Below, one piece after another: positions 1 through 8,581 of a DNA stretch of 64,000 bases. A model generated the notes under the pieces. That model saw only the letters and a list, made by a program, of their open reading frames with translations. It made no database searches and was not told the DNA's origin. The DNA lies in contig JARBUM010000009.1 in NCBI GenBank assembly GCA_029239675.1, forward strand, positions 1 to 64,000, given 5' to 3'. Every line of letters begins with the position of its first letter. Position 1 is the first letter of the stretch. Both the position numbers and the translations under genes were made by a program. Origin of the DNA: Pelosinus sp. (GTDB lineage: Bacteria > Bacillota > Negativicutes > DSM-13327).

Positions 1-22
1 CACTAATAGGTGCAATTAGCAT
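1..22 (-). CDS. start of a leftward gene cut by the window edge
   Basis: An ATG on the minus strand at 22 is preceded by a strong ribosome binding site (GGAGGAAGGAA, plus-strand 23-33). Only seven codons (MLIAPIS) lie inside the window, so the product cannot be named. It lies downstream of rlmH in the same direction, separated from it by a hairpin terminator. Confidence 0.35.
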
Positions 23-200
23 TTCCTTCCTCCTTCGCATATTTTTGCTGCTTCGATGAATTCTTTACACTCGGAACAACAACTATATCTTCAAATTTAA
101 TATAATTGAGAAATAAGGTGCCAAGAATCAGAACTCTCGGGGACGTTTCCATCAAGTTGATTCTACAGTACTAATTATCTACAAAATTCCATAAAAACCA

Positions 201-233
201 AAAATGTCCTGCCAAATTTGACAGGACATTTTT
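201..233 (-). terminator. terminator after rlmH
   Basis: Arms AAAATGTCCTG and CAGGACATTTTT surround a 10-nt loop and are flanked by T/A runs on both strands. It can act in either direction; on the minus strand it closes the yycJ-htrA-rlmH unit. Confidence 0.8.
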
Positions 234-238
234 TGCCA

Positions 239-718
239 TTATAAGTGATACGGTTCCCCCCGATTAATCTTAAAGGCTCGGTAGATTTGCTCTACTAATA
301 ATAGACGTATCATTTGATGTGTAAATGTCATTTTAGAGAAGGACAATCTTTCACTGGCAGCTTTGACTAGTTCTGGGGAAAGGCCAAAGGCACCACCGAT
401 GAGGAAGGTGATATCACTTTTCCCGGAAATACCTAGGTTATTTATCTTTTCCGCAAGTTCTTCCGATGAAGCTTGCTTACCAACTACATCAAGAACTACC
501 AAGTAGGTACTTTCTTTGACGTGTTTCAGCATACGTTCCCCTTCTCTAAGTAATACTTTCGCTTTTTCAGCATCAGAAGGGTTCTCTGGCATACGTTCTT
601 CATCTACTTCTATAATAGCTAGGCGACAGTAAGGAGTAAGGCGTTTGACAAATTCAGCAATGCCCATGGTCAGATATTTTTCTTTAATTTTTCCAGCAGC
701 AATAATTGTAATTTTCAT
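239..718 (-). CDS. rlmH: 23S rRNA (pseudouridine1915-N3)-methyltransferase RlmH
   Basis: This 159-residue protein has the normal RlmH length and begins with the typical MKITIIAAGK. The SPOUT-fold SAM-binding loop FLIGGAFG lies at residues 105-112 and the family-typical C-terminus EQIYRAFKINRGEPYHL is intact. RlmH methylates pseudouridine 1915 in helix 69 of 23S rRNA on assembled 70S ribosomes. It is the last gene of a leftward unit after yycJ and htrA, with one base between the htrA stop region and its start. The same order is known in Bacillus (yycJ-htrC-rlmH). Confidence 0.96.
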   Translation of the reverse strand: MKITIIAAGKIKEKYLTMGIAEFVKRLTPYCRLAIIEVDEERMPENPSDAEKAKVLLREGERMLKHVKESTYLVVLDVVGKQASSEELAEKINNLGISGKSDITFLIGGAFGLSPELVKAASERLSFSKMTFTHQMIRLLLVEQIYRAFKINRGEPYHL

Positions 719-719
719 C

Positions 720-1835
720 TTATTGCTGACTCGGCATTTCTTCTAAAAGTACGTTCACAGCATGTTGATTACCGTTACGAATAATGGTAATATTGACAGT
801 GCTGCCTACAGGTTGGGCATCGACTGCTCCTCTGAGGTCAGCTACACTATTAATTTCTATACCAGCTATCTTCAAAATAACATCGCCTTCTTTAATACCA
901 GCTTTACCTGCTGGACCACTTTTCACTACTTGTACCAAATAAACACCTTTATCAATGGTAAGTTCATAGCCATAAGCGGCAGCCGTATTGCGGTCTAGTA
1001 TTCCCACTCCTAGATAGGGTCTTACTACACGCCCTTTTTCAATGAGAGATTGTAAAATAGGTCTGGCAGTATTAATGGGAATGGAAAAACCAATACCTTC
1101 TACACCAGCTACGGAAATCTTTGCACTGTTAATGCCGATAACCACACCATCAGCATTTGCCAATGCTCCACCTGAGTTTCCTGGATTAATGGCAGCATCT
1201 GTTTGGATCAGCTTGAATTTTCGTTCTCCAATCTCAATGGAACGATTCAAGGCGCTAATAACCCCAGCAGTCACACTCCCCTTGAACTCTAAACCAAGAG
1301 GATTGCCAATAGCAATTGCAGGTTCACCAACCAATAGACTGTCCGAGTCACCAAAGGTAGCAGTAGGCAAACCAGTAGCCTCTACTTTTACCACTGCTAG
1401 ATCAGTAGCTGGATCAGCTCCTAACACTCGTCCAGTTAACACTCTTCCATCAGCCAAGGATACTGTAATTTCTTGTGCCTTTTCTACAACATGGTTATTC
1501 GTTGCAATATATCCGTTAGCATCAAAGATGACTCCTGACCCTACACCTTGTTCCACTAGTTCTTTGCGATTAAACGAGCTTCGTGCATAGGCTTTATTCG
1601 TAATCCCTACCACGGCAGGCCCTACAGTTTGCGCTGCTCTTACTAGCGGAGTATTCCGAGCCTCGGATACCTGAGCTTGGGCAGTAGGAGCTTGCAGCAA
1701 CCCCTGCATAGGTATAGAATTTTGTGGCTTAGACTTTACTAAAAAATCATTGCCATACCCCAATACTAAACTTCCTCCAATTAGTGCTCCAAATACACCA
1801 ATGAGAAATAAAGTTCCAAATTTTTTAAACATCAT
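720..1835 (-). CDS. htrA: HtrA/DegP-type membrane-anchored serine protease
   Basis: This 371-residue protein has one N-terminal membrane segment (about residues 8-27), a low-complexity linker, a trypsin-like domain and a C-terminal PDZ domain (about 270-371). The catalytic triad is visible as H115 (ATNNHVVE), D145 (ATDLAVVKV) and S221 (GNSGGAL). Such proteases degrade or refold misfolded proteins outside the membrane. It sits between yycJ and rlmH, as in the Bacillus walRK-linked yycJ/htrC region, but no walRK genes lie in the window. Two adjacent ATG codons follow AGGAGG; either could be the start. Confidence 0.94.
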   Translation of the reverse strand: MMFKKFGTLFLIGVFGALIGGSLVLGYGNDFLVKSKPQNSIPMQGLLQAPTAQAQVSEARNTPLVRAAQTVGPAVVGITNKAYARSSFNRKELVEQGVGSGVIFDANGYIATNNHVVEKAQEITVSLADGRVLTGRVLGADPATDLAVVKVEATGLPTATFGDSDSLLVGEPAIAIGNPLGLEFKGSVTAGVISALNRSIEIGERKFKLIQTDAAINPGNSGGALANADGVVIGINSAKISVAGVEGIGFSIPINTARPILQSLIEKGRVVRPYLGVGILDRNTAAAYGYELTIDKGVYLVQVVKSGPAGKAGIKEGDVILKIAGIEINSVADLRGAVDAQPVGSTVNITIIRNGNQHAVNVLLEEMPSQQ

Positions 1836-1843
1836 CCTACCTC

Positions 1844-2620
1844 CTAGAAGTTACTACTCACCGTGCGGTCAGGATAAGTAACATGTAGATGAATTTCTGA
1901 ATCAAGCTTGCAGCCTTGTTCTTGTAATATCTCGCTCACAGTATGTCTTGCTAATTCAGGATCATTGTTCTCCTTACTCATATGAGCTAGAAACACCTGC
2001 ATGCTAGGTTTTTTCTCTAGCCGAGCCAGCGTCCAAGCAGCATCCACATTGGATAAATGTCCACGATTGCTCTTAATGCGACGCTTTAAATGCCATGGAT
2101 AAGATCCATTTTCCAGCATATCTAAATCATGGTTACATTCTAAGACCAATACATCACTTAAGGCAATGGCTTCTTTCACTGCATCGGTGACAAAACCAAT
2201 ATCAGTAACTACGCTACATTTATTACTTCCATTATAAAACCGAAATCCTACTGGATCAGCCGCATCATGAGAAATACTAAATGGCTCGACTCTCACTTGG
2301 CCAATAGTCAGACTGCTCGTCAGCCTTTTACAACAACTTTCTGGTATTACACCCCGACAGTACATAGCATGCCATGTATCGGAACTAGCGTATATCGGTA
2401 AATTGTATTTTTTGGTCATAGTAGGCAGTCCACTTACGTGGTCTCTATGTTCATGGGTAATGAATACCCCATCTAATTCTTCTATATTTGTACCCAATTC
2501 AGCTAGGCTGTTTTTAATACGCCTTGTGCTTATTCCTGCATCTACTAGTATTTTAGTATGCTTAAAATCTAGAAAAATTGCATTTCCTGTACTGCCACTC
2601 GCTAAAACATGAACTTGCAT
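1844..2620 (-). CDS. yycJ: YycJ/WalJ-type metallo-beta-lactamase fold hydrolase
   Basis: This 258-residue protein has the metallo-beta-lactamase signature HEHRDH (H56, H58, D60, H61) and further metal ligands downstream (ISHDAAD, LECNHD). The family is linked to WalRK and has been proposed to act as a 5'-3' exonuclease; the exact substrate here is unknown. It is the first gene of the leftward unit and starts from an ATG behind AAAGGAGA. The 146-bp divergent gap to the histidine kinase should hold its promoter. Confidence 0.9.
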   Translation of the reverse strand: MQVHVLASGSTGNAIFLDFKHTKILVDAGISTRRIKNSLAELGTNIEELDGVFITHEHRDHVSGLPTMTKKYNLPIYASSDTWHAMYCRGVIPESCCKRLTSSLTIGQVRVEPFSISHDAADPVGFRFYNGSNKCSVVTDIGFVTDAVKEAIALSDVLVLECNHDLDMLENGSYPWHLKRRIKSNRGHLSNVDAAWTLARLEKKPSMQVFLAHMSKENNDPELARHTVSEILQEQGCKLDSEIHLHVTYPDRTVSSNF

Positions 2621-2766
2621 AAAGTCTCCTTTAGTTATACTTTATTTGTAAACCATATCTCGCCCGCCGAAACACTTGAAAATTAGTATGAAAGACTATA
2701 TAGTATTATATCAGAAAAGGTCCTATGGTTTAAACCTTAATTCTATATAAAGAGGGATTCTATATA

Positions 2767-4320
2767 ATGAATGATCAACATAAAACAAAAAAACAGTTGA
2801 TTGAGGAATTGATTTCATTACGACAGCAATTAGCAAAATGGAAAGCTGTTCCAACGACCTCCTGCCCTCATCTTGCCTTAAATGAACCACATCATAATTT
2901 GTCGGTGCCAATTGAACGACATATCTGCTTATGGGAAGGGGAATTTAAATCCTTAGTAGAAAATTCGCCCGATGCTATTATTCGATTTGATAAAGATCTA
3001 CGATTTTTATATGCAAATTTGATTACTCTTAAAGCGATCGGAATACCATTAAGAATATGTTTAGGAAAAACGATCACCCAATTAAATTTACATAGGAAAA
3101 ACTATAAATTATGGAAATCACATATTGAAACTATCTTTAAAACGAAGCAAGGGTCTATGTTCGAAGCTGAATTTGTCAATTATAAGGGACGCCACTTTTA
3201 TTATCACGCTCGTCTTGTTCCTGAATTTTCTACAGATGGTTCCGTAGTCTCTGTATTATGCACCCTGCGTAATATTGATGTACTAAAAAAAGTAGAGTTA
3301 GACTTAAGGGCCAGTGAAGCACGCAATCACAAGCTATTGTCCTCTCTACCTGATTTTTTATTTTATCTTACGAATGAGGGAGTATACTTAGATTATCACG
3401 TAGCCAATCCCCACTTATTATATAAACCTCACAATAGCCGCATTGGCAAACATGTAACAGAAGTGCTTCCTCCCAAGCAAGCCCAACAATTTATGTCCGA
3501 AATTAAGCGGGCCATAAAGAGCGGTAACATGCAAAGTCTGGAATACCAATTACCTATTAAGGATACAATCTGTTCTATGGAAGCTCGTATCATGACCTAT
3601 GATAAAGACAGTGTATTGGTTATCGTTAGAGACATTACCGAACTCAAAAATTTACGACAAGAACTTACTCGTCTTGATCAGTTAAATCTAGTAGGAGAAA
3701 TGGCGGCCACTATTGGACATGAAGTAAGAAACCCAATGACTACAGTCCGAGGATTCCTACAATTTCTTAGCAATAAGGATGAATGTAATAAATTCAAGAG
3801 TTACTTTCAGCTCATGATTGAAGAATTAGACCGAGCCAATTCTATTATTAGTGATTTTCTATCTTTGGCCAAGAATAAACAAGTAAAGCTAGAAAACCAG
3901 AATCTTAATACAATTATTAAAACCATTGCCCCTTTGTTGCAATCTAATGCTACCATTTCTAATAAAAGTCTTCATCTAGACTTAAACCCCATACCAGATT
4001 TACCCCTTGACTCTAAAGAAATCCGCCAACTCATCCTGAACCTAGTGCATAATGCCTTAGATGCCATGCCGCCCCATAGGAATATAACTATTAAATCTTT
4101 TATGGAAGAAAACAAGGTAATACTAGCTATCCAGGATGAGGGCACAGGCATCCCCCCTGAATTAATTGAAAAGTTGGGAACCCCTTTCTTAACAACCAAA
4201 GAAACTGGGACTGGCTTAGGATTAGCAGTCTGCTATCGCATTGTAGCCAGACACAAGGCGACTATCGATTTTGACACGGGTCCTCATGGCACTACATTTT
4301 TTATAAAATTTAATCAGTAA
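2767..4320 (+). CDS. PAS-domain sensor histidine kinase, orphan, sporulation-kinase-like
   Basis: A 517-residue soluble kinase: a short N-terminal helical region, PAS domain 1 (about 55-170, SLVENSPDAIIRF), PAS domain 2 (about 185-290), a HisKA domain with phospho-acceptor H318 in GHEVRNPMTT, and a HATPase domain with N box NLVHNALDAM, G1 DEGTGIPPE and G2 TGLGLAV. No transmembrane segment is seen. The H box matches the group containing the Bacillus Kin phosphorelay kinases. No response regulator is adjacent, so an orphan kinase feeding a Spo0-type phosphorelay is a reasonable inference. SD AAGAGGG lies about 12 nt from the ATG. Confidence 0.88.
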   Translation: MNDQHKTKKQLIEELISLRQQLAKWKAVPTTSCPHLALNEPHHNLSVPIERHICLWEGEFKSLVENSPDAIIRFDKDLRFLYANLITLKAIGIPLRICLGKTITQLNLHRKNYKLWKSHIETIFKTKQGSMFEAEFVNYKGRHFYYHARLVPEFSTDGSVVSVLCTLRNIDVLKKVELDLRASEARNHKLLSSLPDFLFYLTNEGVYLDYHVANPHLLYKPHNSRIGKHVTEVLPPKQAQQFMSEIKRAIKSGNMQSLEYQLPIKDTICSMEARIMTYDKDSVLVIVRDITELKNLRQELTRLDQLNLVGEMAATIGHEVRNPMTTVRGFLQFLSNKDECNKFKSYFQLMIEELDRANSIISDFLSLAKNKQVKLENQNLNTIIKTIAPLLQSNATISNKSLHLDLNPIPDLPLDSKEIRQLILNLVHNALDAMPPHRNITIKSFMEENKVILAIQDEGTGIPPELIEKLGTPFLTTKETGTGLGLAVCYRIVARHKATIDFDTGPHGTTFFIKFNQ

Positions 4321-4338
4321 CTACTTGGTACCTGAATC

Positions 4339-5706
4339 TTAGTCTTCTTTATATTGCGATGGTAATGCATTCATTACTGCCGCTTTTATATTTTCTGGCA
4401 GTGCACAAACTAATAGATCAATAATCTCTCGTAAACGCTCTGCTGATTTTGCCTCAAAACGTAACGTGAATAAAGGTTCTGTTACTGAGGCGCGAATCAT
4501 CCCCCAACCGTCTTCAAATTCAATGCGCACACCATCAATGCGGTTCGGCTGATAGCCCACCAATTTTTGCGCCACATCATCCAAAACAGCTTCTTTATCC
4601 GTTCCCTTATAAGTAATGCGAATATCAGGAGTTAAAATATAGTTTGGAATTTCATCTACTAGCGCAGCTAAGGAACCATGGGTAGCAACAAATTCACATA
4701 CCTTTAATCCTGCAAACATACCATCATCATAACCAAGTTCACGAAAGAAGAAATGACCACTAATTTCTCCAGCAAACAATGCCTTTTCTTGTATAAAAGC
4801 AGCCTTACTGAAGGTGTGACCAGCTCTTGCCATAACAGGCTTGCCACCAGCCTTAATGATTTCTTCTGGAGCAACCATGGAACATTTTGCATCATAAATA
4901 ATCGTTCCCGGTTGTTTTTCTAGATAGTATTGAGCAATGAGCACGATAATATCATCATTATCAACAGCACGTCCATTTTCATCTACAAAAGCTACACGAT
5001 CCCCGTCACCATCAAAGGCTACCCCTAAGTTGGCACGACTTTCCCGCACTTTTTCCCCAAGACCTTGTAAATTTTCAGCTAATGCTGGATTGGGTGAACG
5101 ATTGGGGAAATTGCCATCCGGCTCACAGTATAGTTCAATTACCTCGTAGCCTAACTGTTTAAATAACTGGGGAGCAATATGAGATGTAGCTCCATTACCA
5201 GCATCCACAACCACTCGCAACTGGCTTTTCTGGGCTAATTGAGTAGTAGAAGCTATATATTCTTCCACAATTGGCAATGTAACCACGGTTCCCTCACCTG
5301 AAGTGCTTACGCCGTCTTCTACCATTTGTTTTATTTCTAAAATATCTTCTTCAGTTACGGGCTGATCACCAAATACCAACTTAAAACCATTATAAGGAGC
5401 TGGGTTGTGAGAGGCAGTAACCATGACGCCCCCTACTGCCTTAGTGGCCTTTTGAGCATAATAAAAAACAGGTGTAGCTACGGTTCCAATATCAATAACT
5501 TCACAACCTGATTGCACCAAAGCCTTGACGATAATACTTTTTAAAACTGGAGTAGATAAGCGAACATCTCCACCTACTATCACCTTTTTGCCAGTTAGCT
5601 TAGCACCCACTGCCAAACCGATCTTATGCGCTATCTCCTCCGTAAGCTCAGTACCAGCAATTCCCCGAATATCACACGCATGGAAAATTTTCATGAAATA
5701 CAGCAT
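4339..5706 (-). CDS. phosphomannomutase/phosphoglucomutase
   Basis: This 455-residue alpha-D-phosphohexomutase shows the active-site serine loop TASHNP (S99), the Mg-binding loop DGDGDR (near residue 235) and a sugar-binding loop (GEISGHFFF). It interconverts hexose 1- and 6-phosphates for polysaccharide and nucleotide-sugar synthesis. Length and domain order are complete. The start is uncertain: the ATG at 5706 is very near GGGAG, while the ATG at 5694 begins the more typical MKIFHACDIRG. It converges with the kinase gene on its left. Confidence 0.93.
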   Translation of the reverse strand: MLYFMKIFHACDIRGIAGTELTEEIAHKIGLAVGAKLTGKKVIVGGDVRLSTPVLKSIIVKALVQSGCEVIDIGTVATPVFYYAQKATKAVGGVMVTASHNPAPYNGFKLVFGDQPVTEEDILEIKQMVEDGVSTSGEGTVVTLPIVEEYIASTTQLAQKSQLRVVVDAGNGATSHIAPQLFKQLGYEVIELYCEPDGNFPNRSPNPALAENLQGLGEKVRESRANLGVAFDGDGDRVAFVDENGRAVDNDDIIVLIAQYYLEKQPGTIIYDAKCSMVAPEEIIKAGGKPVMARAGHTFSKAAFIQEKALFAGEISGHFFFRELGYDDGMFAGLKVCEFVATHGSLAALVDEIPNYILTPDIRITYKGTDKEAVLDDVAQKLVGYQPNRIDGVRIEFEDGWGMIRASVTEPLFTLRFEAKSAERLREIIDLLVCALPENIKAAVMNALPSQYKED

Positions 5707-5838
5707 TCTCCCTTCAGTATATTATTATGGCTATTGTAGCATTTCATAGAGGGTAAGTACAATCCACAGTCACTTTTTGCTATTTTTAACATAATATACA
5801 CAAAAGGTTTTACAAATAAAATTCTAGGGGGAATCAGA

Positions 5839-6003
5839 TTGGCTAGTCCTGAAAAGATGGTTAAAATGTTACTAGAAGAAATTCATCAAATTACAGTGCC
5901 ATTATCTACGATTGTGCAAAATCAGGAAATCCTCATTATTCAAAATAAACAAACCCTTGAATTATTAGAACAAATTCGCATCTCCATCACAGAAGAAGAG
6001 TAA
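5839..6003 (+). CDS. 54-residue small protein, unknown function
   Basis: A TTG start follows AGGGGG with 7-nt spacing and opens 54 codons. The predicted protein is amphipathic and mostly helical, with heptad-like hydrophobic spacing (MVKMLLEEIHQ, NKQTLELLEQIR) and an acidic tail, which suggests a short coiled coil. It has no cysteine and no membrane segment. It ends directly before a strong terminator, as a real short transcript should. I do not recognise the family. Confidence 0.6.
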   Translation: MASPEKMVKMLLEEIHQITVPLSTIVQNQEILIIQNKQTLELLEQIRISITEEE

Positions 6004-6009
6004 TAACAA

Positions 6010-6047
6010 AATAGCAAGAGATCTCACAAAAAAGATCTCTTGCTATT
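6010..6047. terminator. bidirectional terminator
   Basis: Arms AATAGCAAGAGATCT and AGATCTCTTGCTATT enclose a short A-rich loop, with a T run on the plus side and an A run on the other. It serves the 54-codon gene and the convergent peptidase-like gene, overlapping the last codons of the latter. Confidence 0.85.
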
Positions 6048-6918
6048 TTTCTACTCTCGTATTCATATGCATGCTAGCCCATTGCTGCCAAGCACTTTCA
6101 AAAGCAGTGTAATCTAAGCCCAGATTCTTGCTAATAGCCTTCTCTAAGCTATTTCCTGTCTTCAGACTCATAATAACCCCAAGTAGCTTATCCTCTCCAT
6201 ATACCTCAGCAATATAACGTACAGCAGCAAGTGACTCACGATATGCCAACGACTGATTCGGCAGATCATCAAACTGTCCATCTAACTCTACCATGCTGTG
6301 CATGTTACCATCTAATGTATTGCTAGTAGTGATCCATTCATAGTGATTTACACGATATTCTACATATTGAGCCAATCCTTCTGTAAACCAACGAGGATAA
6401 TTACCATTGGTTATATAATCAAAAACCAAATGTGTGTATTCGTGTACCATAGGCCCTGAATGAATAAATTTCTCTACCGTCGCTCCATCATTTAGCCATA
6501 CATGAGGAGATAACAATTGAATAGTTCCACCCCAGTACACACCCATAGCACTTTCATTACCAGACCAACCAAATGCCTGACGCAATTCACTTTTATTAGG
6601 ATGAATGAGAATTAAGGTTTTGCCAGGAGGCGCATACTGCAAGGTCTCAATTACAGGCTGATAAGCAGCTTCTGCTGCTTGCCCGATCATGCTTACCACA
6701 TCAGCATCTGCCGGAGTATATTTAACAATAAAATGCTCTGTCTCATAAATTGCCATATGGCTGGTTTCATAGTTAACTTTTATCTGTACTGCCTGACGTA
6801 CCAAAGGATAGAGCCATAAGCGTGTTCTTGAGGGCATCATGAAAACTAGCAACAGAATACCTATCAATCCGATAACTACTATTAATGTGCCTGTTTCACC
6901 CATTGCTACTTTACGCAT
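6043..6918 (-). CDS. membrane-anchored gluzincin (peptidase MA-like) protein
   Basis: A 291-residue protein with an N-terminal membrane segment (about 9-28) and an extracellular-type metallopeptidase domain. The zinc motif HEYTH is at 159-163 and the third ligand is probably E180 in WFTEGLAQYVE, the pattern of peptidase MA / M61-like gluzincins. The substrate is unknown. It starts from an ATG after GGAGAGGGGGG and lies alone between a terminator and deoC. The metal-site residues are intact, so activity is plausible. Confidence 0.82.
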   Translation of the reverse strand: MRKVAMGETGTLIVVIGLIGILLLVFMMPSRTRLWLYPLVRQAVQIKVNYETSHMAIYETEHFIVKYTPADADVVSMIGQAAEAAYQPVIETLQYAPPGKTLILIHPNKSELRQAFGWSGNESAMGVYWGGTIQLLSPHVWLNDGATVEKFIHSGPMVHEYTHLVFDYITNGNYPRWFTEGLAQYVEYRVNHYEWITTSNTLDGNMHSMVELDGQFDDLPNQSLAYRESLAAVRYIAEVYGEDKLLGVIMSLKTGNSLEKAISKNLGLDYTAFESAWQQWASMHMNTRVEK

Positions 6919-7003
6919 AAGGCACCCCCCTCTCCTTCTAAGAGTTACAAGTGCTTATTATAGCATGGTTCCCAAGCTACTGGCTATCGGTATTTTATGT
7001 AAA

Positions 7004-7642
7004 CTAACTTACAATAGCAACACCTTTACTAGTTCCCAGACGTGTGGCTCCAGCAGCGATCATCGCTATAGCCTCTTCTCGAGTTCGAATACCACCCGAT
7101 GCTTTGATGCCAATCTTATCTCCTAGGATAGACTTAAATAATGCTATATCTGCCACTGTAGCACCGCCAGGTACAAACCCTGTCGAGGTCTTTATATATT
7201 GCGCCCCACTCTTTAAAACAATCTGGCAGACGCGCTCTTTTTCTTCTTCCGTTAATAGCCCTGTTTCTACAATAATTTTTACAGGACGACCTTGTGCTTC
7301 TACAAGAACTTGCTGTATGTCATATAATATACCGTCCCAAAGGCCTAACTTTGCAGCACCAACATTGATCACCATATCCAATTCATCAGCACCATGCAAA
7401 ATCGCTTGCTTTGCTTCAAAAGCCTTTACAATAGATAAATTTGCTCCTAAGGGAAATCCAATAACCGTAGCCACCTTAACTCCTGTTCCAGCTAATAAAC
7501 TAACTGCCAAGTCTACATAACAGGGGTTGACACATACAGCAGCAAATTTATGTTCTGCTGCTTCCCTACATAAACAACGAATATCCTGAGGAGTTGCTTC
7601 TGGTTTTAAAAGAGTATGATCAATATATTGGTTCAAATCCAT
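7004..7642 (-). CDS. deoC: deoxyribose-phosphate aldolase
   Basis: A class I aldolase that cleaves 2-deoxyribose 5-phosphate to acetaldehyde and glyceraldehyde 3-phosphate in deoxynucleoside catabolism. The protein of about 212 residues has the N-terminal YIDHTLLKPEAT, the lysine-bearing PVKIIVETGLL strand and the Schiff-base region YIKTSTGF. An in-frame ATG at 7648 sits too near the SD; the ATG at 7642 (MDLNQYIDHT) has the better spacing to AAGGAG. No other deo genes are adjacent. Confidence 0.95.
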   Translation of the reverse strand: MDLNQYIDHTLLKPEATPQDIRCLCREAAEHKFAAVCVNPCYVDLAVSLLAGTGVKVATVIGFPLGANLSIVKAFEAKQAILHGADELDMVINVGAAKLGLWDGILYDIQQVLVEAQGRPVKIIVETGLLTEEEKERVCQIVLKSGAQYIKTSTGFVPGGATVADIALFKSILGDKIGIKASGGIRTREEAIAMIAAGATRLGTSKGVAIVS

Positions 7643-7806
7643 TCTCATTTCTCCTTTTTAAATCAATACTATCTACTTCTTATAATAAATAATAATTCGT
7701 ACTACATCGCTAAATACCTTTAAACTACAAGAATTGCTTAATTAGAAATTCTTGAACATAAAGGATAGATATGATCAATGCTCTGTTTCCTTTTGATCTC
7801 AGTCTA

Positions 7807-7920
7807 CATGCCAGGTTCATTATTATAATAAACGTAGGCTAAGGTTAAACGCTAATGGGGTCGCTTTAATAATATGAACTTGGCGCGACCTATATGGCAA
7901 CAAGATTCATTATGAATGTT
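7807..7920. repeat. dispersed hairpin repeat, copy A
   Basis: About 110 bp between perR and deoC resemble the element at 36464-36572. Both contain an outer inverted repeat (here GGTTCATTATTAT with TAATAATATGAAC), a conserved block GCGACCTA followed by GCAACAAG, and a small terminal palindrome (ATTCATTATGAAT here). Arm sequences differ between copies while pairing is kept. The rest of the 331-bp gap holds a weak palindrome at about 7729-7755 and the perR terminator. Confidence 0.6.
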
Positions 7921-7929
7921 GATATAAAA

Positions 7930-7955
7930 AAAAAGACTTAGCGTCTGCCAAGTCT
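7930..7955 (-). terminator. terminator after the PerR-like gene
   Basis: Short stem AGACTT / AAGTCT with a 10-nt loop, followed on the minus strand by nine T residues. It lies 25 bp past the stop of the regulator gene. Confidence 0.65.
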
Positions 7956-7979
7956 ACTATTCATCATACAGATTATAAT

Positions 7980-8405
7980 TTAATTGATCTTTTTGTGTTG
8001 GCAGGTAGGACAGACTCCATGAAAATAGAATTGCTGCCCCATAATTTGATATTTAGTACCTTGGGACACTTCATCTACAAATGCATCAATATTAATATCA
8101 TGAACATCTTCAACCTGGCCACATTCAGTACATCTCACATGAGGATGATTCGTCATAACAGCATCATAACGGAAACTATCTTCACCAGCATTCAACACTT
8201 GTACCAAACCAATTTCTCTAAGGATTTCCATTGTCTTGTAAACGGTAGCTAAACTCATCGTTGGATACATCGCCTGCAATTCATTAAAAATCATTTCTGC
8301 ATTAGGATGAGACCTAGTAGAAGCTAACATATTATAAATAGCTAGTCGTTGAGGGGTAACTTTAAATCCTTTATCTCTGAGCAAAGAAGTTATACAGATT
8401 TCCAT
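7980..8405 (-). CDS. Fur-family repressor, PerR type
   Basis: About 141 residues: an N-terminal winged helix (TPQRLAIYNML; SLATVYKTMEILREIGLV) and a C-terminal dimerisation/metal domain with structural zinc pairs CTEC and CPTC. Regulatory-site residues match Bacillus PerR: the histidine of SHPNAE, Asp of RYDAV, both histidines of NHPH, and an Asp in VEDVH where Fur proteins usually carry Glu. A peroxide-sensing, Fe/Mn-loaded repressor is inferred. A GTG lies just upstream, but the ATG at 8405 is better spaced from GGTGG. Its promoter carries AT palindromes suited to autoregulation. Confidence 0.88.
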   Translation of the reverse strand: MEICITSLLRDKGFKVTPQRLAIYNMLASTRSHPNAEMIFNELQAMYPTMSLATVYKTMEILREIGLVQVLNAGEDSFRYDAVMTNHPHVRCTECGQVEDVHDINIDAFVDEVSQGTKYQIMGQQFYFHGVCPTCQHKKIN

Positions 8406-8440
8406 GCACACACCACCAATCTTAATTCATTTTTACGGAA

Positions 8441-8496
8441 AATAATTATTGAATAGTTTTGTCTATATTTTAATATATATTAAAAACTATTGTCAA
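8441..8496 (-). promoter_or_regulatory. promoter and palindromic operator of the PerR-like gene
   Basis: On the minus strand a -35 TTGACA (8491-8496) precedes a perfect 18-bp palindrome TTTTAATATATATTAAAA (8468-8485) covering the spacer and -10 area. A second 10-bp palindrome AATAATTATT (8441-8450) resembles the core of a Per box. The placement suits autorepression; this is inferred from sequence only. Confidence 0.5.
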
Positions 8497-8520
8497 GATA
8501 AATCTATCTCCTTTACAGAT

Positions 8521-8568
8521 ATAGACCAAAGGGCTCCTGTAATATGCCACAGGAGCCCTTTGGTCTAT
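8521..8568. terminator. 20-bp perfect hairpin between coat genes and regulator
   Basis: Arms of 20 bases (starting ATAGACCAAAGGG) are exactly complementary around an 8-nt loop. There is no clear T run on either side. It lies 14 bp after the coat gene stop, so a terminator or mRNA-end stabiliser is likely. Confidence 0.6.
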
Positions 8569-8581
8569 ACTAAAAACGATT

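Noticed and set aside
30-110. Cys-rich minus-strand stretch (CCSECKEFIEAAKIC) upstream of the truncated gene
   Set aside because: The frame is only 24 codons, follows a stop and has no start codon; there is not enough to call a gene or remnant.
1042-1590. Plus-strand open frame of 182 codons
   Set aside because: It lies wholly inside htrA on the other strand; htrA has an intact catalytic triad and domain order, and this frame resembles no family.
7044-7520. Plus-strand open frame of 158 codons
   Set aside because: Antisense shadow of deoC, which is complete and recognisable.
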